NCBI RefSeq assembly: GCF_016906305.1
Contig: NZ_JADDOL010000023.1
Location: 1 to 59,102 of the forward strand
Length of the DNA stretch: 59,102 bases
Reading direction: 5' to 3'
Source: Alloalcanivorax marinus
GTDB taxonomy: Bacteria; Pseudomonadota; Gammaproteobacteria; Pseudomonadales; Alcanivoracaceae
A program made the translations under genes and the position numbers. Every line of letters begins with the position of its first letter. The stretch's first letter is position 1. Below the pieces are notes generated by a model. The model had not been told where the DNA came from. It worked only from the letters and a program-made list of their open reading frames with translations, and ran no database searches. Of the stretch, positions 20,502-30,481 are shown piece by piece.

Positions 20502-21371
20502 TCAATACGGCCGATAGGACGGCCGGATCACGCCGTCCAGAGCGCTCCAGGGCACCGTCAGCTGCGGCTGGCCCATGGCATAGGGCGCGATGCTGTAAAC
20601 GTCATAATGCAGCACCACCCCGTCCCGGGTGAGCCGGTAGGAATCGGTCTGCTGGAACGGCCAGTCTTCCCGGAAGCCATCGTCGGACGGCGCCTCTTTC
20701 TCCACCCAGCGGGCGTGGGCCTGCTCGGCGGCGTTCCAGAACGCCTCCTCCTGGCCGGATGCGATCAGCCGGCCCAGGGGCACGGCGTGGTTCTCCGCCA
20801 GATCCCAGTTCAGCCATTGAGTGATCGGCATGCCGTGGGCGCCGCCGGTGAATTCGTAGCTGTTGATGGCCACGGTAACCAGGTCGTGCCAGCGGCCGAT
20901 CTGCTTGGTGTCGCCGGACAGTTCCCAACCGTGGCTGCCTTCGGCGGCGACGCCGGCGGCGGTGGCCAGGAACTGGTCGGCGGCGGCCTCCAGGCTGTCC
21001 GGGGTGGTCGGGTTCTCGCCGGTCACCACCAGCTGGCCGGTCAGTTGCCGGCGTACGGCGGCGTTCAATGCCGGTTGCCCGTCGTAAACCTGCAGATGCA
21101 CTTCGAACACCGGGCAATCGTCCCCGTCACAGCCTTGCGGACGCCGTTCCAGGGTTTCCATTTGGTGGGTCAGCTTGGCCGGCACCGGTCGGGCCGACTG
21201 TTCGCCGCTGTCGCCGGTGTCATCGGATTTGGCGGGCTGCCCGCCGTCCGTGGCCGGGCCGGCTTCCTCCTTGGGCGGCGTATCGGTGCTGTTGTCGCAG
21301 GCGGCCAGGGACAAGGCCAGGGCCAGGGCGGAGGCGATCAGAAGGGGCGATTGCCCGGAGCGGCGCATCAT
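20502..21371 (-). CDS. Lipoprotein with DUF4163/DUF3298 (RsiV-like) domains
   Basis: 289 residues with a lipoprotein signal peptide (LALSLAAC, lipid-bearing Cys25) and a Pro/Glu/Asp-rich linker. The rest follows the DUF4163-DUF3298 pattern (FEVHLQVYDGQPALNAAVRRQL ... NSYEFTGGAHG ... NWDLAENHAVPLGRLI ... FQQTDSYRLTRDGVVLHYDVYSIAPYAMG). Family members are envelope proteins; the RsiV anti-sigma factor binds lysozyme with this fold, but no sigma-factor partner is next to this gene. Start at 21371 (ATGATG). Confidence 0.85.
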   Translation of the reverse strand: MMRRSGQSPLLIASALALALSLAACDNSTDTPPKEEAGPATDGGQPAKSDDTGDSGEQSARPVPAKLTHQMETLERRPQGCDGDDCPVFEVHLQVYDGQPALNAAVRRQLTGQLVVTGENPTTPDSLEAAADQFLATAAGVAAEGSHGWELSGDTKQIGRWHDLVTVAINSYEFTGGAHGMPITQWLNWDLAENHAVPLGRLIASGQEEAFWNAAEQAHARWVEKEAPSDDGFREDWPFQQTDSYRLTRDGVVLHYDVYSIAPYAMGQPQLTVPWSALDGVIRPSYRPY

Positions 21372-21474
21372 GGCGGGTTCCCGTCGGTTCCATCGAAAAA
21401 AGCGGCGCGGGCGAGCCGCGCCATGGTTCGGGAGCATGCCTTGATTGCCCGCCATCGGGCAAGTTCGGCCGCCC

Positions 21475-23181
21475 TCAGTCCATTTTTTCGAAGTAGCCGA
21501 GAATGCGCAGCGCCGCGACCTTGCCGCCACGGATATCCAGATCGCTGCCGGCCAACGCCATGGCCGGATTGCGCTGGCCGGCGGCGATCTGCTTCCAGAC
21601 CGGCTCGCGGGTGACCAGCACCGCCGCGGTGTCGTCGTCCAGGCCCTCGTGCACCACCGCCACGCCGTGGCGGATCGCCAGGGTGAAGGCACGGCCGGAA
21701 TCGCTGAACTCGAAGCCCAGCTTCTCCTCCGCGTCCAGGGTCTCCTCGGCCTTCAGGAAGGCGGGCATGGCGTGCAGGAAGTTGTCGATGGGCAGCGTCG
21801 CCAGAAAGCCGTCCGGCGGGGGGGCGCGGAAACCGGGCTTGAGGCCGTCGGCGGCCTCCCGGGCCACGGTGAAATAATAGTTGCGGGCGTTGGGGTTGGC
21901 CTCGCCCTCGGCCAGCCGGCGCAGGGCGGCGGCGCGCAGGTCGGCCACCTGATCGTCGTCCGGGCGCAGCACCGCGAGATCGTCACTCAGGCTCAGGGCC
22001 CACTGGGCGTCGCCCTGCTCCAGCGCCTCGCGGGCCTTGTCCAGCAGGGCGGCATCGCCGCCGGCCAGGTCCGCCATATGACGGGCCCGCTCACCTTCGG
22101 GCAGGGGTTGCAGGGTGCTCGGGTTGCCGTCGAACCAGCCCAGGTAACCGTCGAACACGGAACGGATCGACCAGCTGACCTTGCCATAGAACGGTTGCAG
22201 CCAGGGGTGCTCGGCCAGATGCGGCGGCAGGTGCACCCGCTCGACGATCTGGTCCGGCGTGTAGCCTTTGTTCATGTAGCGCAGGGTCTGGTCGTGCACG
22301 TACTGGATGGCGTCCCGGTAGGCGGTCAGCGTGTCTTCGATGGTGTCGGCGCCGGTGAGCGGCCGGGTATGGCTGGGCACCAGGTATTCGGCGCCCAGGG
22401 CGCGAATCCTGTCGAGGCTGGCCACCCATTGGCCGGTGTCCCGGTAAGGGGTGCCGCGAATGGTGTACAGGTTCGGGAACGCCTGATAGATGTTGTCGCC
22501 GGACAGCACCACTTTCTTGTCCGGCAGCCACACGAACAGCTGGTCGTTGGTCTCCCCCGGGGCGTGCACCAGTTGCAGGCGCAGGCCGGCGATGGTCACT
22601 TCCAGCCGCTCATCCACGGTATGGTCCGGCGGCAGCGCGAACAGCTCGCTGTCCTCGGCGACCCCCAGGAACGGACCGATGCCGTCGTTGATCAGCTCCC
22701 CTTCCGGCAGATGGTGGCCGAACATGCGCATGGAGCGGGCGGTGATGATCGGGCGGATCTGGTTGACCACCCGGTTGATGTAGTAGCCGGTGCTTTCGTG
22801 GGCGTACACCGGCACCTCGCCGGGGGCGGCGAAGGCACGGGCCCCGAACACATGGTCGGCGTGGTTGTGGGTGTAGATCAGCGCCTTGATCGGCTTGTCG
22901 GTGATCTCGCGGAATTCCGCCAGCACCCGGCGCCCTTCCGCCACCGTTTCCATGGTGTCGACGATGATGATGCCGTCGTCCCCTTCCAGCATAATGGAGT
23001 TCGCCAGGCCGTAGCCGATCGCCACATACACGCCGTCGGTGACTTCCACCACGCCTTGCTTGAACACCTGGGTGTGCGCTTTCAGGGCGTCCGGAGCGGG
23101 GGCTTCGGGGGCGGCGATGGTGGTCTCGTCGTCGCCGCAGGCGGCCAGCGCCAGCGTCATTAAAAGAAACAGGTATCGCAT
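21475..23181 (-). CDS. Alkyl sulfatase, SdsA1-type metallo-beta-lactamase (lipoprotein)
   Basis: 568 residues. The MBL zinc motif THNHADH is at 104-110, followed by the alkylsulfatase dimerisation region (GKVSWSIRSVFDGYLGWFDGNP) and a C-terminal SCP2-like domain. Family members hydrolyse primary or secondary alkyl sulfates such as SDS to alcohol plus sulfate. Unlike classic SdsA1 the N-terminus has a lipobox (LALAAC, Cys15), so the enzyme is probably membrane-anchored. The released fatty alcohol would feed the same oxidation route as AlkB products. Divergent from an AraC-family regulator. Confidence 0.92.
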   Translation of the reverse strand: MRYLFLLMTLALAACGDDETTIAAPEAPAPDALKAHTQVFKQGVVEVTDGVYVAIGYGLANSIMLEGDDGIIIVDTMETVAEGRRVLAEFREITDKPIKALIYTHNHADHVFGARAFAAPGEVPVYAHESTGYYINRVVNQIRPIITARSMRMFGHHLPEGELINDGIGPFLGVAEDSELFALPPDHTVDERLEVTIAGLRLQLVHAPGETNDQLFVWLPDKKVVLSGDNIYQAFPNLYTIRGTPYRDTGQWVASLDRIRALGAEYLVPSHTRPLTGADTIEDTLTAYRDAIQYVHDQTLRYMNKGYTPDQIVERVHLPPHLAEHPWLQPFYGKVSWSIRSVFDGYLGWFDGNPSTLQPLPEGERARHMADLAGGDAALLDKAREALEQGDAQWALSLSDDLAVLRPDDDQVADLRAAALRRLAEGEANPNARNYYFTVAREAADGLKPGFRAPPPDGFLATLPIDNFLHAMPAFLKAEETLDAEEKLGFEFSDSGRAFTLAIRHGVAVVHEGLDDDTAAVLVTREPVWKQIAAGQRNPAMALAGSDLDIRGGKVAALRILGYFEKMD

Positions 23182-23271
23182 GGAATCTTGTCCTTATTGG
23201 AATGCCTGGCAGCAGGCTAGCCCCGTGCCCGGGCCACACCAAGGTGGCAAACGGCCAGCGGGTGGTGGCCG

Positions 23272-24270
23272 GTGACCACCGCCACCACCGTGGCCGCCTG
23301 GCCGCTGGCGCTGGTAGGCACCCTGGAGCGTGGCGGCGTGTCGGCGGCGGCGCTGCTGGAGGCCGCCGGCCTGGAGCCGGCCCTGCTCGGCACCGAACCC
23401 GGCGGTCGGGTGCCGGTGGACGCCATGAGCCGGCTGTGGACGGCGGCGGAGCGGCTCAGTGGCGACCCGGCCATCGGCCTGCGCGTGGGCCAGGTGGCGC
23501 AGCCCATGCACCTGCGGCTGCTGGGCCTGCTGGTGCAGACCGCCCCGAGCCTGGACCGGGTGCTGGATCTGGTGGTGCGATTCCAGGCGCTGATTTCCAC
23601 CAGCGTCACGGTGTCCCGGCTGCACCGGCCCGGCGCCGAGGGCCTGGCGATCCAGGCCCTGCCCGGCGAGCCGGTGCACGCCTGCGCCCTGGACGCCTTT
23701 GTCGCCGTGCACGTGAAGCATCTGCAGCGGGTGGCGCGCCCTGGCGTGGTCCGCGATATCGAACTCAGCCGCCCGCGGCCCCCGGCGGCCACCCTGTGGC
23801 GGGAGCGCCTGGGCGTGGAAGTGCGTTTCGGCGCCGAGCGCAATGTGATCTGGCACGATGCCGGTGGCCTGCGTGATCCGCTGCCTCTGGGCGACGCGGC
23901 GCTGTGCCGCCAGCACGAGCAACTGGCGGAGCAGGCCCTGGCGGAACTGGACCGGGCGCCGCCGCTGATCCGCACCCTGCGCGGGCTGCTGCGGCTGCGC
24001 GCGGACAACCCGCCCTCCCTGGCCGAACTGGCCGCCTCCGTGAATCTCAGCGAGCGCTCACTGCGCCGTCATCTGGCGGACGCCGGCAGCGGCTATCGCA
24101 AGCTGATCGAGGAGCAACGGGCGGAGCAGGCCGCCGCCTTGCTGCGCCGCGACGGCCTGCCGGTGGGCGAAGTGGCGCGGCGGCTCGGCTTCTCCGATGC
24201 CAGCAATTTCGGCAAGGCCTTCAAACGCTGGTATGGCGTGAGTCCCGACCGTTTCCGACAAGATCGTTGA
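23272..24270 (+). CDS. AraC-family regulator (arabinose-binding-type N-domain)
   Basis: 332 residues: an N-terminal effector domain of the PF12625 type (GVSAAALLEAAGLEPALL ... MHLRLLGLLVQTAPSLDRVLDLVVRF) and a C-terminal double helix-turn-helix (SLAELAASVNLSERSLRRHL, VGEVARRLGFSDASNFGKAFKRWYGVSP). Starts at GTG 23272; no better start is in frame. Divergent from the alkylsulfatase, 90 bp apart, so it is a candidate activator of that gene. Regulators of this subclass in hydrocarbon degraders often respond to lipids or alcohols, but the effector is unknown. Confidence 0.85.
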   Translation: MTTATTVAAWPLALVGTLERGGVSAAALLEAAGLEPALLGTEPGGRVPVDAMSRLWTAAERLSGDPAIGLRVGQVAQPMHLRLLGLLVQTAPSLDRVLDLVVRFQALISTSVTVSRLHRPGAEGLAIQALPGEPVHACALDAFVAVHVKHLQRVARPGVVRDIELSRPRPPAATLWRERLGVEVRFGAERNVIWHDAGGLRDPLPLGDAALCRQHEQLAEQALAELDRAPPLIRTLRGLLRLRADNPPSLAELAASVNLSERSLRRHLADAGSGYRKLIEEQRAEQAAALLRRDGLPVGEVARRLGFSDASNFGKAFKRWYGVSPDRFRQDR

Positions 24271-24279
24271 ACTAACCCC

Positions 24280-24309
24280 TTGTTTTTCAGTGTTTTGCAC
24301 CCATATAGG
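24280..24309 (+). promoter_or_regulatory. Predicted promoter of the periplasmic helical protein
   Basis: TTGTTT (24280-24285), an 18-bp spacer and TATAGG (24304-24309), about 54 bp upstream of the ATG at 24363. Confidence 0.35.
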
Positions 24310-24362
24310 ACGGGTCAATCAATAATAGAGGAGTGTTAGTGCCTAATTCTCGGAGTGAACCG

Positions 24363-24839
24363 ATGCGACGACCGTCCCTTCTTCTTGCCGCGGCCCTGAT
24401 GATGGCCACCACCGCCAGCAGCTGGGCGCAGGACGCCACCGAAGGCGTGCCCAATGTGAAGCAGCCCGAGCAGGAAAACGTTCAGACCCAGATGCGCGAT
24501 ACCTGGGAAGCCATCAAGCAGTTTTCCGCCGAACAGAAGGATCAGGCGTTGGCCGCCCTGAGCCAGGCGATGACCGCGTTGGATGAAGACATCGACCAGG
24601 CCCGCGCCAATATCGACGAAAACTGGCAGGACATGTCCCAGGAAGCCCGCCTGCAGAAGCAGGAAGCGCTCGCCGACATGAAGGACAAGCGCCAGGACCT
24701 GGGCGAGCAATACCAGGAACTGAAAGCCGCTTCAGCGGATAATTGGGAAGTGGCCAAGGCCCGTTTTGGCGGTGCCTGGGAAGAGACCAAGGACGCCTGG
24801 GCGGAACTGACCGCGCCCCAGCCGAAAGCCGCCGACTGA
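24363..24839 (+). CDS. Small periplasmic helical protein, function unknown
   Basis: 158 residues with a signal peptide (MRRPSLLLAAALMMATTASSWAQ, cleavage after SWA-Q near 22-24). The mature part is highly charged and almost entirely amphipathic helix with Gln/Ala/Asp repeats (EDIDQARANIDENWQDMSQEARLQKQEALADMKDK), resembling apolipoprotein-like or ATPase-stalk-like coiled-coil proteins. ATG 24363 follows GGAGTG. Family not recognised. Convergent with recG, 4 bp apart. Confidence 0.75.
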   Translation: MRRPSLLLAAALMMATTASSWAQDATEGVPNVKQPEQENVQTQMRDTWEAIKQFSAEQKDQALAALSQAMTALDEDIDQARANIDENWQDMSQEARLQKQEALADMKDKRQDLGEQYQELKAASADNWEVAKARFGGAWEETKDAWAELTAPQPKAAD

Positions 24840-24843
24840 CCGC

Positions 24844-26922
24844 TCAGACGTCGGCGAAATCCTCGCCGCCGCGCAGCCAGCGCCGCAGTAGCCGCTCCAC
24901 CTGATGCGGATGGTGCGCCAGCAGCTCGGCGGCCACCTGCCGCGCCGGCGCCATCAACGCCTCGTCGCGGACCAGATCGGCGATGCGGAACGCCAGATCC
25001 CCGGTCTGGCGGGTACCCAGCCATTCGCCGGGCCCGCGCAGCTTCAGATCCTCCTCGGCGATCACGAAGCCGTCGCTGGTGTCGCGCATCACCGCCAGCC
25101 GCTTCTTGGCGGTCTGTGACAGCGGCGTCTGGTAGAGCAGCAGGCAGTAGCTCTGCGCGCCGCCCCGGCCCACCCGGCCGCGCAGCTGGTGTAACTGCGC
25201 CAGCCCCAGCCGTTCCGCGTTTTCCATCACCATCAGGGTGGCGTTGGGCACGTCCACGCCCACCTCAATCACCGTGGTGGCCACCAGCAGCTGCGCCTCG
25301 CCCCGGGAGAAGCGCCCCATCCGTTCCTGCTTTTCCTTTGCCTTCATGCGTCCGTGCACCAGCTCCACGGTCAGTTCCGGCAGCGCCTCGCGCAGGGTCT
25401 CGAAGGTGGCCTCGGCGGCCTGGGCCTGCAGCTCGTCGGATTCCTCGATCAGGGTGCACACCCAATAGGCCTGGGTGCCCTCCAGGCAGGCGGCGCGGAT
25501 GCGCGCCACCACGTCGTCGCGGCGCGAGGTGGGCAGCGCCAGGGTCTGGATCGGCTTGCGCCCCGGTGGCATCTCGTCGATCACCGAGGTGTCCAGATCG
25601 CCGTAGACGCTCATCGCCAGGGTGCGCGGAATCGGCGTGGCGGTGAGCGTCAGCTGGTGCGGCACCTGATTGCCGAAGCGGCCCTTCTCCCGTAACGCCA
25701 GGCGTTGCTGCACGCCGAAGCGGTGCTGCTCGTCGATGATGATCAGGCCCAGGCGCTGGAACGCCACCGCCTCCTGGAACAGGGCATGGGTGCCCACCAC
25801 CAGGGCGCCGCCGCCGTCGGCCAGGGCCGCCAGGGTCTCGCGCCGGGCCTTGACGCCGACGCTGCCCGCCAGCCACTGCACCTGGATGCCCAGGGGCGCC
25901 AACCATTGGCGGAAATTGTTCAGGTGCTGCTCGGCGAGCAGTTCGGTGGGCGCCATCAGCGCCACCTGATAGCCGGACTCCATGGCGACCAGGGCGGCGG
26001 CGGCGGCCACCAGGGTTTTGCCGGAACCCACGTCGCCCTGGATCAGGCGCAGCATGGGGTGGCGGCGGCGCAGGTCGGCGCGGATTTCGCCGATCACCCG
26101 CTGTTGGGCGCCGGTGAGCGCGAACGGCAGGCTCTTCAGCAACTGGCCGGTGAGCCGTTCCCCTTGCAGGGTGGGGGCTTCCAGGGCCTTCTGGCCGGCC
26201 CGTTTGGCCAGCATGCCGAGCTGGTGGGCCACCATTTCCTCCATCACCAGCCGTTTCACCGCCGGATGGTTGCCGTCCAGCAGCAGATCCACCGGATCGT
26301 CGGGCTGCGGGTGGTGGAGCTTGCTGAGCGCTTCCGCCAGACCGGGCAGGCCGCTCCGGTCCAGCAGGCTGGCGGGGATCAGTTCCTCCGGCTCGTGGGT
26401 GCGCAGCCATTGCAGGGCCTGGCCGGCCAGATTGCGCAGCAGCTTCTGGCTGACGCCGTCGGTGGTGGGGTAGACCGGGGTCAGGGATTTTTCCAGCGGC
26501 GGCAGATCCGGGCCGGTCTGGTATTCCGGGTGGTAGAACTCCAGGCCGGCGGCGCCGGGCCGGGGCTCGCCGTAGACGCGAATCGCCCGGCCCTTCTCCA
26601 GGGCGTTCTTCTGGGCGGCGCTGAAATGGTAGAAGCGCAGCACCACCAGACCGGTGCCGTCGCCCACCTTGCACAGCAGCGAGCGGCGCTTGCCGAACAC
26701 CACGTCCGCGGCCAGTACCTCGCCCTCGATCACCACCCCCTGTTCCGGGCGCAGGCCGCCGATGGGGGTGATGCGGGTGCGGTCCTCGTAGCGGAACGGC
26801 AGGTGGAAGAGCACGTCTTCCAGGGTGTGCAGGCCCAGTTTGGCGAGCCGCTCCGCCGCCCGGGGGCCGACCCCCTTGAGGCGGGTGATGTCGATGCGTT
26901 CCGGCGCGTCGGGCCGGCTCAT
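24844..26922 (-). CDS. recG: ATP-dependent DNA helicase RecG
   Basis: Branch-migrating helicase that rescues stalled forks and processes recombination intermediates. 692 residues: N-terminal wedge/OB domain (LKGVGPRAAERLAKLGLHTLEDVLFHLP), Walker A GDVGSGKT, the motif II DEQH in IIDEQHRFGVQQR, and a second helicase domain ending QLRGRVGRGGAQSYCLLLY. It starts 24 bp downstream of oxyR on the same strand, the oxyR-recG operon known in Pseudomonas. Confidence 0.97.
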   Translation of the reverse strand: MSRPDAPERIDITRLKGVGPRAAERLAKLGLHTLEDVLFHLPFRYEDRTRITPIGGLRPEQGVVIEGEVLAADVVFGKRRSLLCKVGDGTGLVVLRFYHFSAAQKNALEKGRAIRVYGEPRPGAAGLEFYHPEYQTGPDLPPLEKSLTPVYPTTDGVSQKLLRNLAGQALQWLRTHEPEELIPASLLDRSGLPGLAEALSKLHHPQPDDPVDLLLDGNHPAVKRLVMEEMVAHQLGMLAKRAGQKALEAPTLQGERLTGQLLKSLPFALTGAQQRVIGEIRADLRRRHPMLRLIQGDVGSGKTLVAAAAALVAMESGYQVALMAPTELLAEQHLNNFRQWLAPLGIQVQWLAGSVGVKARRETLAALADGGGALVVGTHALFQEAVAFQRLGLIIIDEQHRFGVQQRLALREKGRFGNQVPHQLTLTATPIPRTLAMSVYGDLDTSVIDEMPPGRKPIQTLALPTSRRDDVVARIRAACLEGTQAYWVCTLIEESDELQAQAAEATFETLREALPELTVELVHGRMKAKEKQERMGRFSRGEAQLLVATTVIEVGVDVPNATLMVMENAERLGLAQLHQLRGRVGRGGAQSYCLLLYQTPLSQTAKKRLAVMRDTSDGFVIAEEDLKLRGPGEWLGTRQTGDLAFRIADLVRDEALMAPARQVAAELLAHHPHQVERLLRRWLRGGEDFADV

Positions 26923-26946
26923 ACCGTGGCGCTCATCAGGATCGGA

Positions 26947-27849
26947 TCAGGCCGCCAACCCTTCACGGGGCACCGAGTGGCGCAGAACTTCGATGGCCTT
27001 CGGCCGCGGGAAGCTGTCGCGCCACACCAGGGCGATGGTGCGCGACGGCACCGGCGGCGCGAACGGGCGCACCGCGAAGGTGGATTTGTCGTAGCCGTGT
27101 TGGTGCAGGGCGGAGTCCGGCAGCACCGTGATGCCCAGGCCGGAGGCCACCATGTGCCGCAGGGTCTCCAGGGAGCCGCCCTCGATCTGCACCAGGTTGC
27201 GTTGCCGCTCGGAATCGATGGCCGGGCACAGCTCCAGCACCTGATCGCGGAAGCAGTGGCCCTCGCCGAGCAGCAGCAGGGTTTCTTCCAGCAGCTGCTC
27301 CGGGCGGATGTGCTTCTGTTTGGTCCAGGGGTGGTCGCCGGGCAGCAGCACCGAGAAGGATTCCTCGTACATTTTGGCGCGCACCAGGCCGCCGCCGGAG
27401 AACGGCAGCGCCACGATGATGGCGTCCAGCTCACCCCGGTCGAGCTTGCCGCGCAGCACGTGGGTGTAGTTCTCCTCGATGAACAGCGGCATCTCCGGCG
27501 CTTCCGCGCGCACCCGCGGCACCATGGTCGGGAACAGGTAGGGGGCCACGGTGAAGATGGCGCCCACCCGCAGCGGCGAGCCGAGCTGGTCGCGCTGGCT
27601 CATGGCCATCTGCTCCAGCAGGTCGGCCTGCTCCAGCACGCGCTGGGCCTGGGCGACGATGGGCTCGGCCTGGGGCGTGACCACCACCTCCCGGGGGCGT
27701 CGCTCGAACAGCGGCATGCCGAGCTGCTCTTCCAGTTTCTTGATCGCCGCGCTGAGCGTCGGCTGGCTCACGTTGCAAACCTGGGCGGCGTGCCCGAAAT
27801 GGCGTTCACGGGCGAGAGCGACCAGATAGCGAAGTTCTGTTAGGGTCAT
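26947..27849 (-). CDS. oxyR: Hydrogen-peroxide-sensing regulator OxyR
   Basis: 300-residue LysR regulator with an N-terminal winged helix (LRYLVALARERHFGHAAQVCNVSQPTLSAAIKKLE). The redox cysteines fall at Cys199 and Cys208 in GEGHCFRDQVLELC, exactly the spacing and numbering of E. coli OxyR, where they form a disulfide on H2O2 exposure. ATG at 27849; longer frames upstream are not supported. Operon with recG; divergent from the SDR gene by 51 bp. Confidence 0.96.
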   Translation of the reverse strand: MTLTELRYLVALARERHFGHAAQVCNVSQPTLSAAIKKLEEQLGMPLFERRPREVVVTPQAEPIVAQAQRVLEQADLLEQMAMSQRDQLGSPLRVGAIFTVAPYLFPTMVPRVRAEAPEMPLFIEENYTHVLRGKLDRGELDAIIVALPFSGGGLVRAKMYEESFSVLLPGDHPWTKQKHIRPEQLLEETLLLLGEGHCFRDQVLELCPAIDSERQRNLVQIEGGSLETLRHMVASGLGITVLPDSALHQHGYDKSTFAVRPFAPPVPSRTIALVWRDSFPRPKAIEVLRHSVPREGLAA

Positions 27850-27900
27850 AAGCGTCAGAAGTTTTTTCGATGATGCACCATTCTGCCGGACTGATACCCA

Positions 27901-28737
27901 ATGAGCCATATTCTGATTGCCGGTCTCGGTGACCTGGGCACCGGCCTGGCCGCGCGGCTGGGCGCCGACGGCCACCGCATCAGCGGCATTCGCCGCGGCC
28001 ACACCGCCCCCGCCGGGGTCGATCTGTACAGCCAGGACCTGCTCGACGGCGCGGCGCGCCTGCCGCCGGACCCGGTGGATCTGGTGGTGGTGATCATGAC
28101 GCCGTCGCGCTACGACGAGGAAGGCTACCTGCAAGCCTATGTGCGGGCGCCGCTGAACCTGCTCGATGGGCTGGCGGCGCGGCAGCCGCTACCGCCGGTG
28201 CTGTTCGTGTCGAGCACCGCGGTGTTCGGCGACCAGGACGGCGACGTGGACGAGGCCACCCCGCCCCGCCCGAGCCGCTACAACGGCAAGGTGGTGCTGG
28301 CGGCGGAAGAGGAAATCAGCGCCCGGGGCCTGGCCACGGCGGTGCGCTTCTCCGGGATTTACGGGCCCGGGCGGCATCGTTTGCTGAGCAAGGTGGAAAA
28401 GCTGGCGCGCGGTGAGGAGGCGCTGCCGGAGGCCGCCTGGAGCAACCGCATGCACCGGGACGACTGCGTCGGCCTGCTGCACGCCCTGGCGACGCGCTGG
28501 CTGGCCGGGGAGACGATGCCGCCGCTGGTGGTGGGCACCGACAACCATCCGGCCAGCAATCTGGAGGTGTACGCCTGGCTGGCGGAACGCATGGGGTTAT
28601 CGCTGGCGGTGCCGGATGCGGCCCCCACCGGCAAGCGTATCCACAGCCGCTTTATCGCCGAGGGCGGTTACAACCCGCGCTACGGCGATTATCGGGCGGG
28701 CTACGAAACGGTGCTGGCGGAGCGCCGGGCGGGGTGA
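27901..28737 (+). CDS. NAD-dependent epimerase/dehydratase (extended SDR, YeeZ-like)
   Basis: 278 residues with an N-terminal dinucleotide loop (GLGDLGTGLAARL, 8-20), the SSTAVFGDQ segment typical of extended SDRs, a Tyr in PSRYNGKVVL in the YxxxK position, and RFSGIYGPGRHRLL. This matches the YeeZ-like group whose substrate is unknown. ATG at 27901, divergent from oxyR. Confidence 0.85.
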   Translation: MSHILIAGLGDLGTGLAARLGADGHRISGIRRGHTAPAGVDLYSQDLLDGAARLPPDPVDLVVVIMTPSRYDEEGYLQAYVRAPLNLLDGLAARQPLPPVLFVSSTAVFGDQDGDVDEATPPRPSRYNGKVVLAAEEEISARGLATAVRFSGIYGPGRHRLLSKVEKLARGEEALPEAAWSNRMHRDDCVGLLHALATRWLAGETMPPLVVGTDNHPASNLEVYAWLAERMGLSLAVPDAAPTGKRIHSRFIAEGGYNPRYGDYRAGYETVLAERRAG

Positions 28738-28854
28738 CCGGTCCTGGGCCTGGAGGGCGCGCTGCGGTATCTTTACGCCCTTGTGCCCAGCCCTGGAATC
28801 GGTACAGTGTGCGCCTTTCAGAACGGGGCGACCGCCCAAGTGGAGAATCAAGCG

Positions 28855-29355
28855 ATGACGATACCGGTAGCCGTGGTAATGGGGTCCCAGTCCGATTGGG
28901 AGACCATGAAGGAAGCCTGTGACGCCCTCAGCCAGTTCGGCGTGGGCTGGAAGGCCGAGGTGGTGTCCGCCCACCGCACGCCGAAACGGCTGGTGGAATT
29001 CGCCGAGCAGGCGGTGGACGAGGGCTACCAGATCATCGTCGCCGGCGCCGGCGGCGCCGCTCACCTGCCCGGCATGATCGCGTCCCTGACGCCGCTGCCG
29101 GTGCTGGGCGTGCCGGTGAAAAGCCGCGCCCTGTCCGGCCTGGACAGCCTGCTGTCCATCGTGCAGATGCCCAAGGGCGTGGCCGTGGGCACCCTGGCCA
29201 TCGGCGCCTCCGGGGCCTGGAACGCGGGCCTGCTGGCCGCGCAGATGCTGGCCACCCGGGACCCGGACCTGCTCAAGCGCATCGCCGACTGGAAAGCCTC
29301 CCGCGCCGACGAGGTGCTGGCGAACGCCCAGCTGGGCCAGGAAAGCTTCGAATGA
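28855..29355 (+). CDS. purE: N5-carboxyaminoimidazole ribonucleotide mutase PurE
   Basis: 166 residues, class I PurE. Motifs: [10 protein letters not shown] (phosphate loop), SAHRTP with catalytic His, and [12 protein letters not shown]. Converts N5-CAIR to CAIR in purine synthesis. ATG 28855 has TGGAGA upstream and the stop overlaps the purK start by 4 bp. Confidence 0.98.
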   Translation: MTIPVAVVMGSQSDWETMKEACDALSQFGVGWKAEVVSAHRTPKRLVEFAEQAVDEGYQIIVAGAGGAAHLPGMIASLTPLPVLGVPVKSRALSGLDSLLSIVQMPKGVAVGTLAIGASGAWNAGLLAAQMLATRDPDLLKRIADWKASRADEVLANAQLGQESFE

Positions 29356-30464
29356 ACCGGGTGCTGGTGCTCGGCGGCGGCCAGCTCGGCCTGATGATGG
29401 CGGAAGCGGCGGCCCGGCTCGGTCTGGTGGTGGATCGCTACGACCCGGAACGGGCGGTATTGTTGCCCGGCACCTCCGATCTGGCGGTACCGATCACCTG
29501 GGAAGAATGCCTGGAGCGCTACCCGGTGATCACCGTGGAGCGGGAGGCCTTTCCGGACACCGGCCTGTCCGCGCAACTGGCGGCCAGTGACCGCTGCGTG
29601 GCGCGCGGCGCCCTGGCCACCATCCCCGACCGCTTCGACCAGAAATCCATGCTCGACCGTCTGGGCATCCCCACCGCGCCCTGGCGCCTGCTGGACCGGG
29701 CCGACGACCTGGCGGCGGCGGTGGCGGACTTCGGCGGCGTGGTGGTCAAGGCACGCAGCGGCGGCTACGACGGCCGGGGCACCTGGATCGTCGGCGAAGG
29801 TGGCGACCTGGGCGCGGTGCCCGTCGACGAGCTGGCCGGTCGCGCCATCGTCGAGAAGAAGATTCCGTTCCGCCGCGAGCTGTCCATCGTCGGCGCCCGG
29901 GCGCTGTCCGGCGAGACCCTGTTCTACCCGCTGACCCGCAACTGGCACGTGGACGGCATCCTGCGCCTGAGCCTGGCGCCGGCCAATGCCAGCGCCGCGC
30001 TGCAGCCCCACGCCGAGAACACCCTGCGCCGCATCATGGAAGAACTGGACTTCGCCGGCGTGATGGCGGTGGAGTTCTTCGAGCAGGACGGCGAGCTGCT
30101 GGTCAACGAGATCGCCCCGCGGGTGCACAACTCCGGCCACTGGACCCACGAGGGCGCCGACTGGTCGCAGTTCGACCTGCACGTGCACGCCCTGGCGGGC
30201 GTGCCTCTGCACTCGCTCAACGTGCACGGCCCCACCGCCATGGTGAACCTGATCGGCACGCCCTTTGATCAGGCCTGGCTGCAGCATCCCGGCGTGATGC
30301 ACTGGTACGGCAAGTCGGTGCGCCCGGGTCGTAAGGTGGGCCACGCCAATCTGACCGCGCCGACCCTGGACACGCTGCGCGAGGACCTGCGCGCCTGGGC
30401 CGATGTGCTGCCGGAGGGGTTCGAGAAGGTGCTGGACTCGGAGCTGGACCTGGATCGCGGCTGA
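29352..30464 (+). CDS. purK: N5-carboxyaminoimidazole ribonucleotide synthase PurK
   Basis: 370-residue ATP-grasp enzyme making N5-CAIR from AIR, bicarbonate and ATP, the step before PurE. N-terminal [20 protein letters not shown]-grasp loop [13 protein letters not shown], and [14 protein letters not shown] near the active site. Coupled to purE (ATGA overlap) and followed by a terminator. Confidence 0.98.
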   Translation: MNRVLVLGGGQLGLMMAEAAARLGLVVDRYDPERAVLLPGTSDLAVPITWEECLERYPVITVEREAFPDTGLSAQLAASDRCVARGALATIPDRFDQKSMLDRLGIPTAPWRLLDRADDLAAAVADFGGVVVKARSGGYDGRGTWIVGEGGDLGAVPVDELAGRAIVEKKIPFRRELSIVGARALSGETLFYPLTRNWHVDGILRLSLAPANASAALQPHAENTLRRIMEELDFAGVMAVEFFEQDGELLVNEIAPRVHNSGHWTHEGADWSQFDLHVHALAGVPLHSLNVHGPTAMVNLIGTPFDQAWLQHPGVMHWYGKSVRPGRKVGHANLTAPTLDTLREDLRAWADVLPEGFEKVLDSELDLDRG

Positions 30465-30481
30465 AGCGATCCCGCCCAATA

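Noticed and set aside
25705-27843. 712-codon frame opposite recG and oxyR
   Set aside because: Antisense shadow of two well-identified genes.
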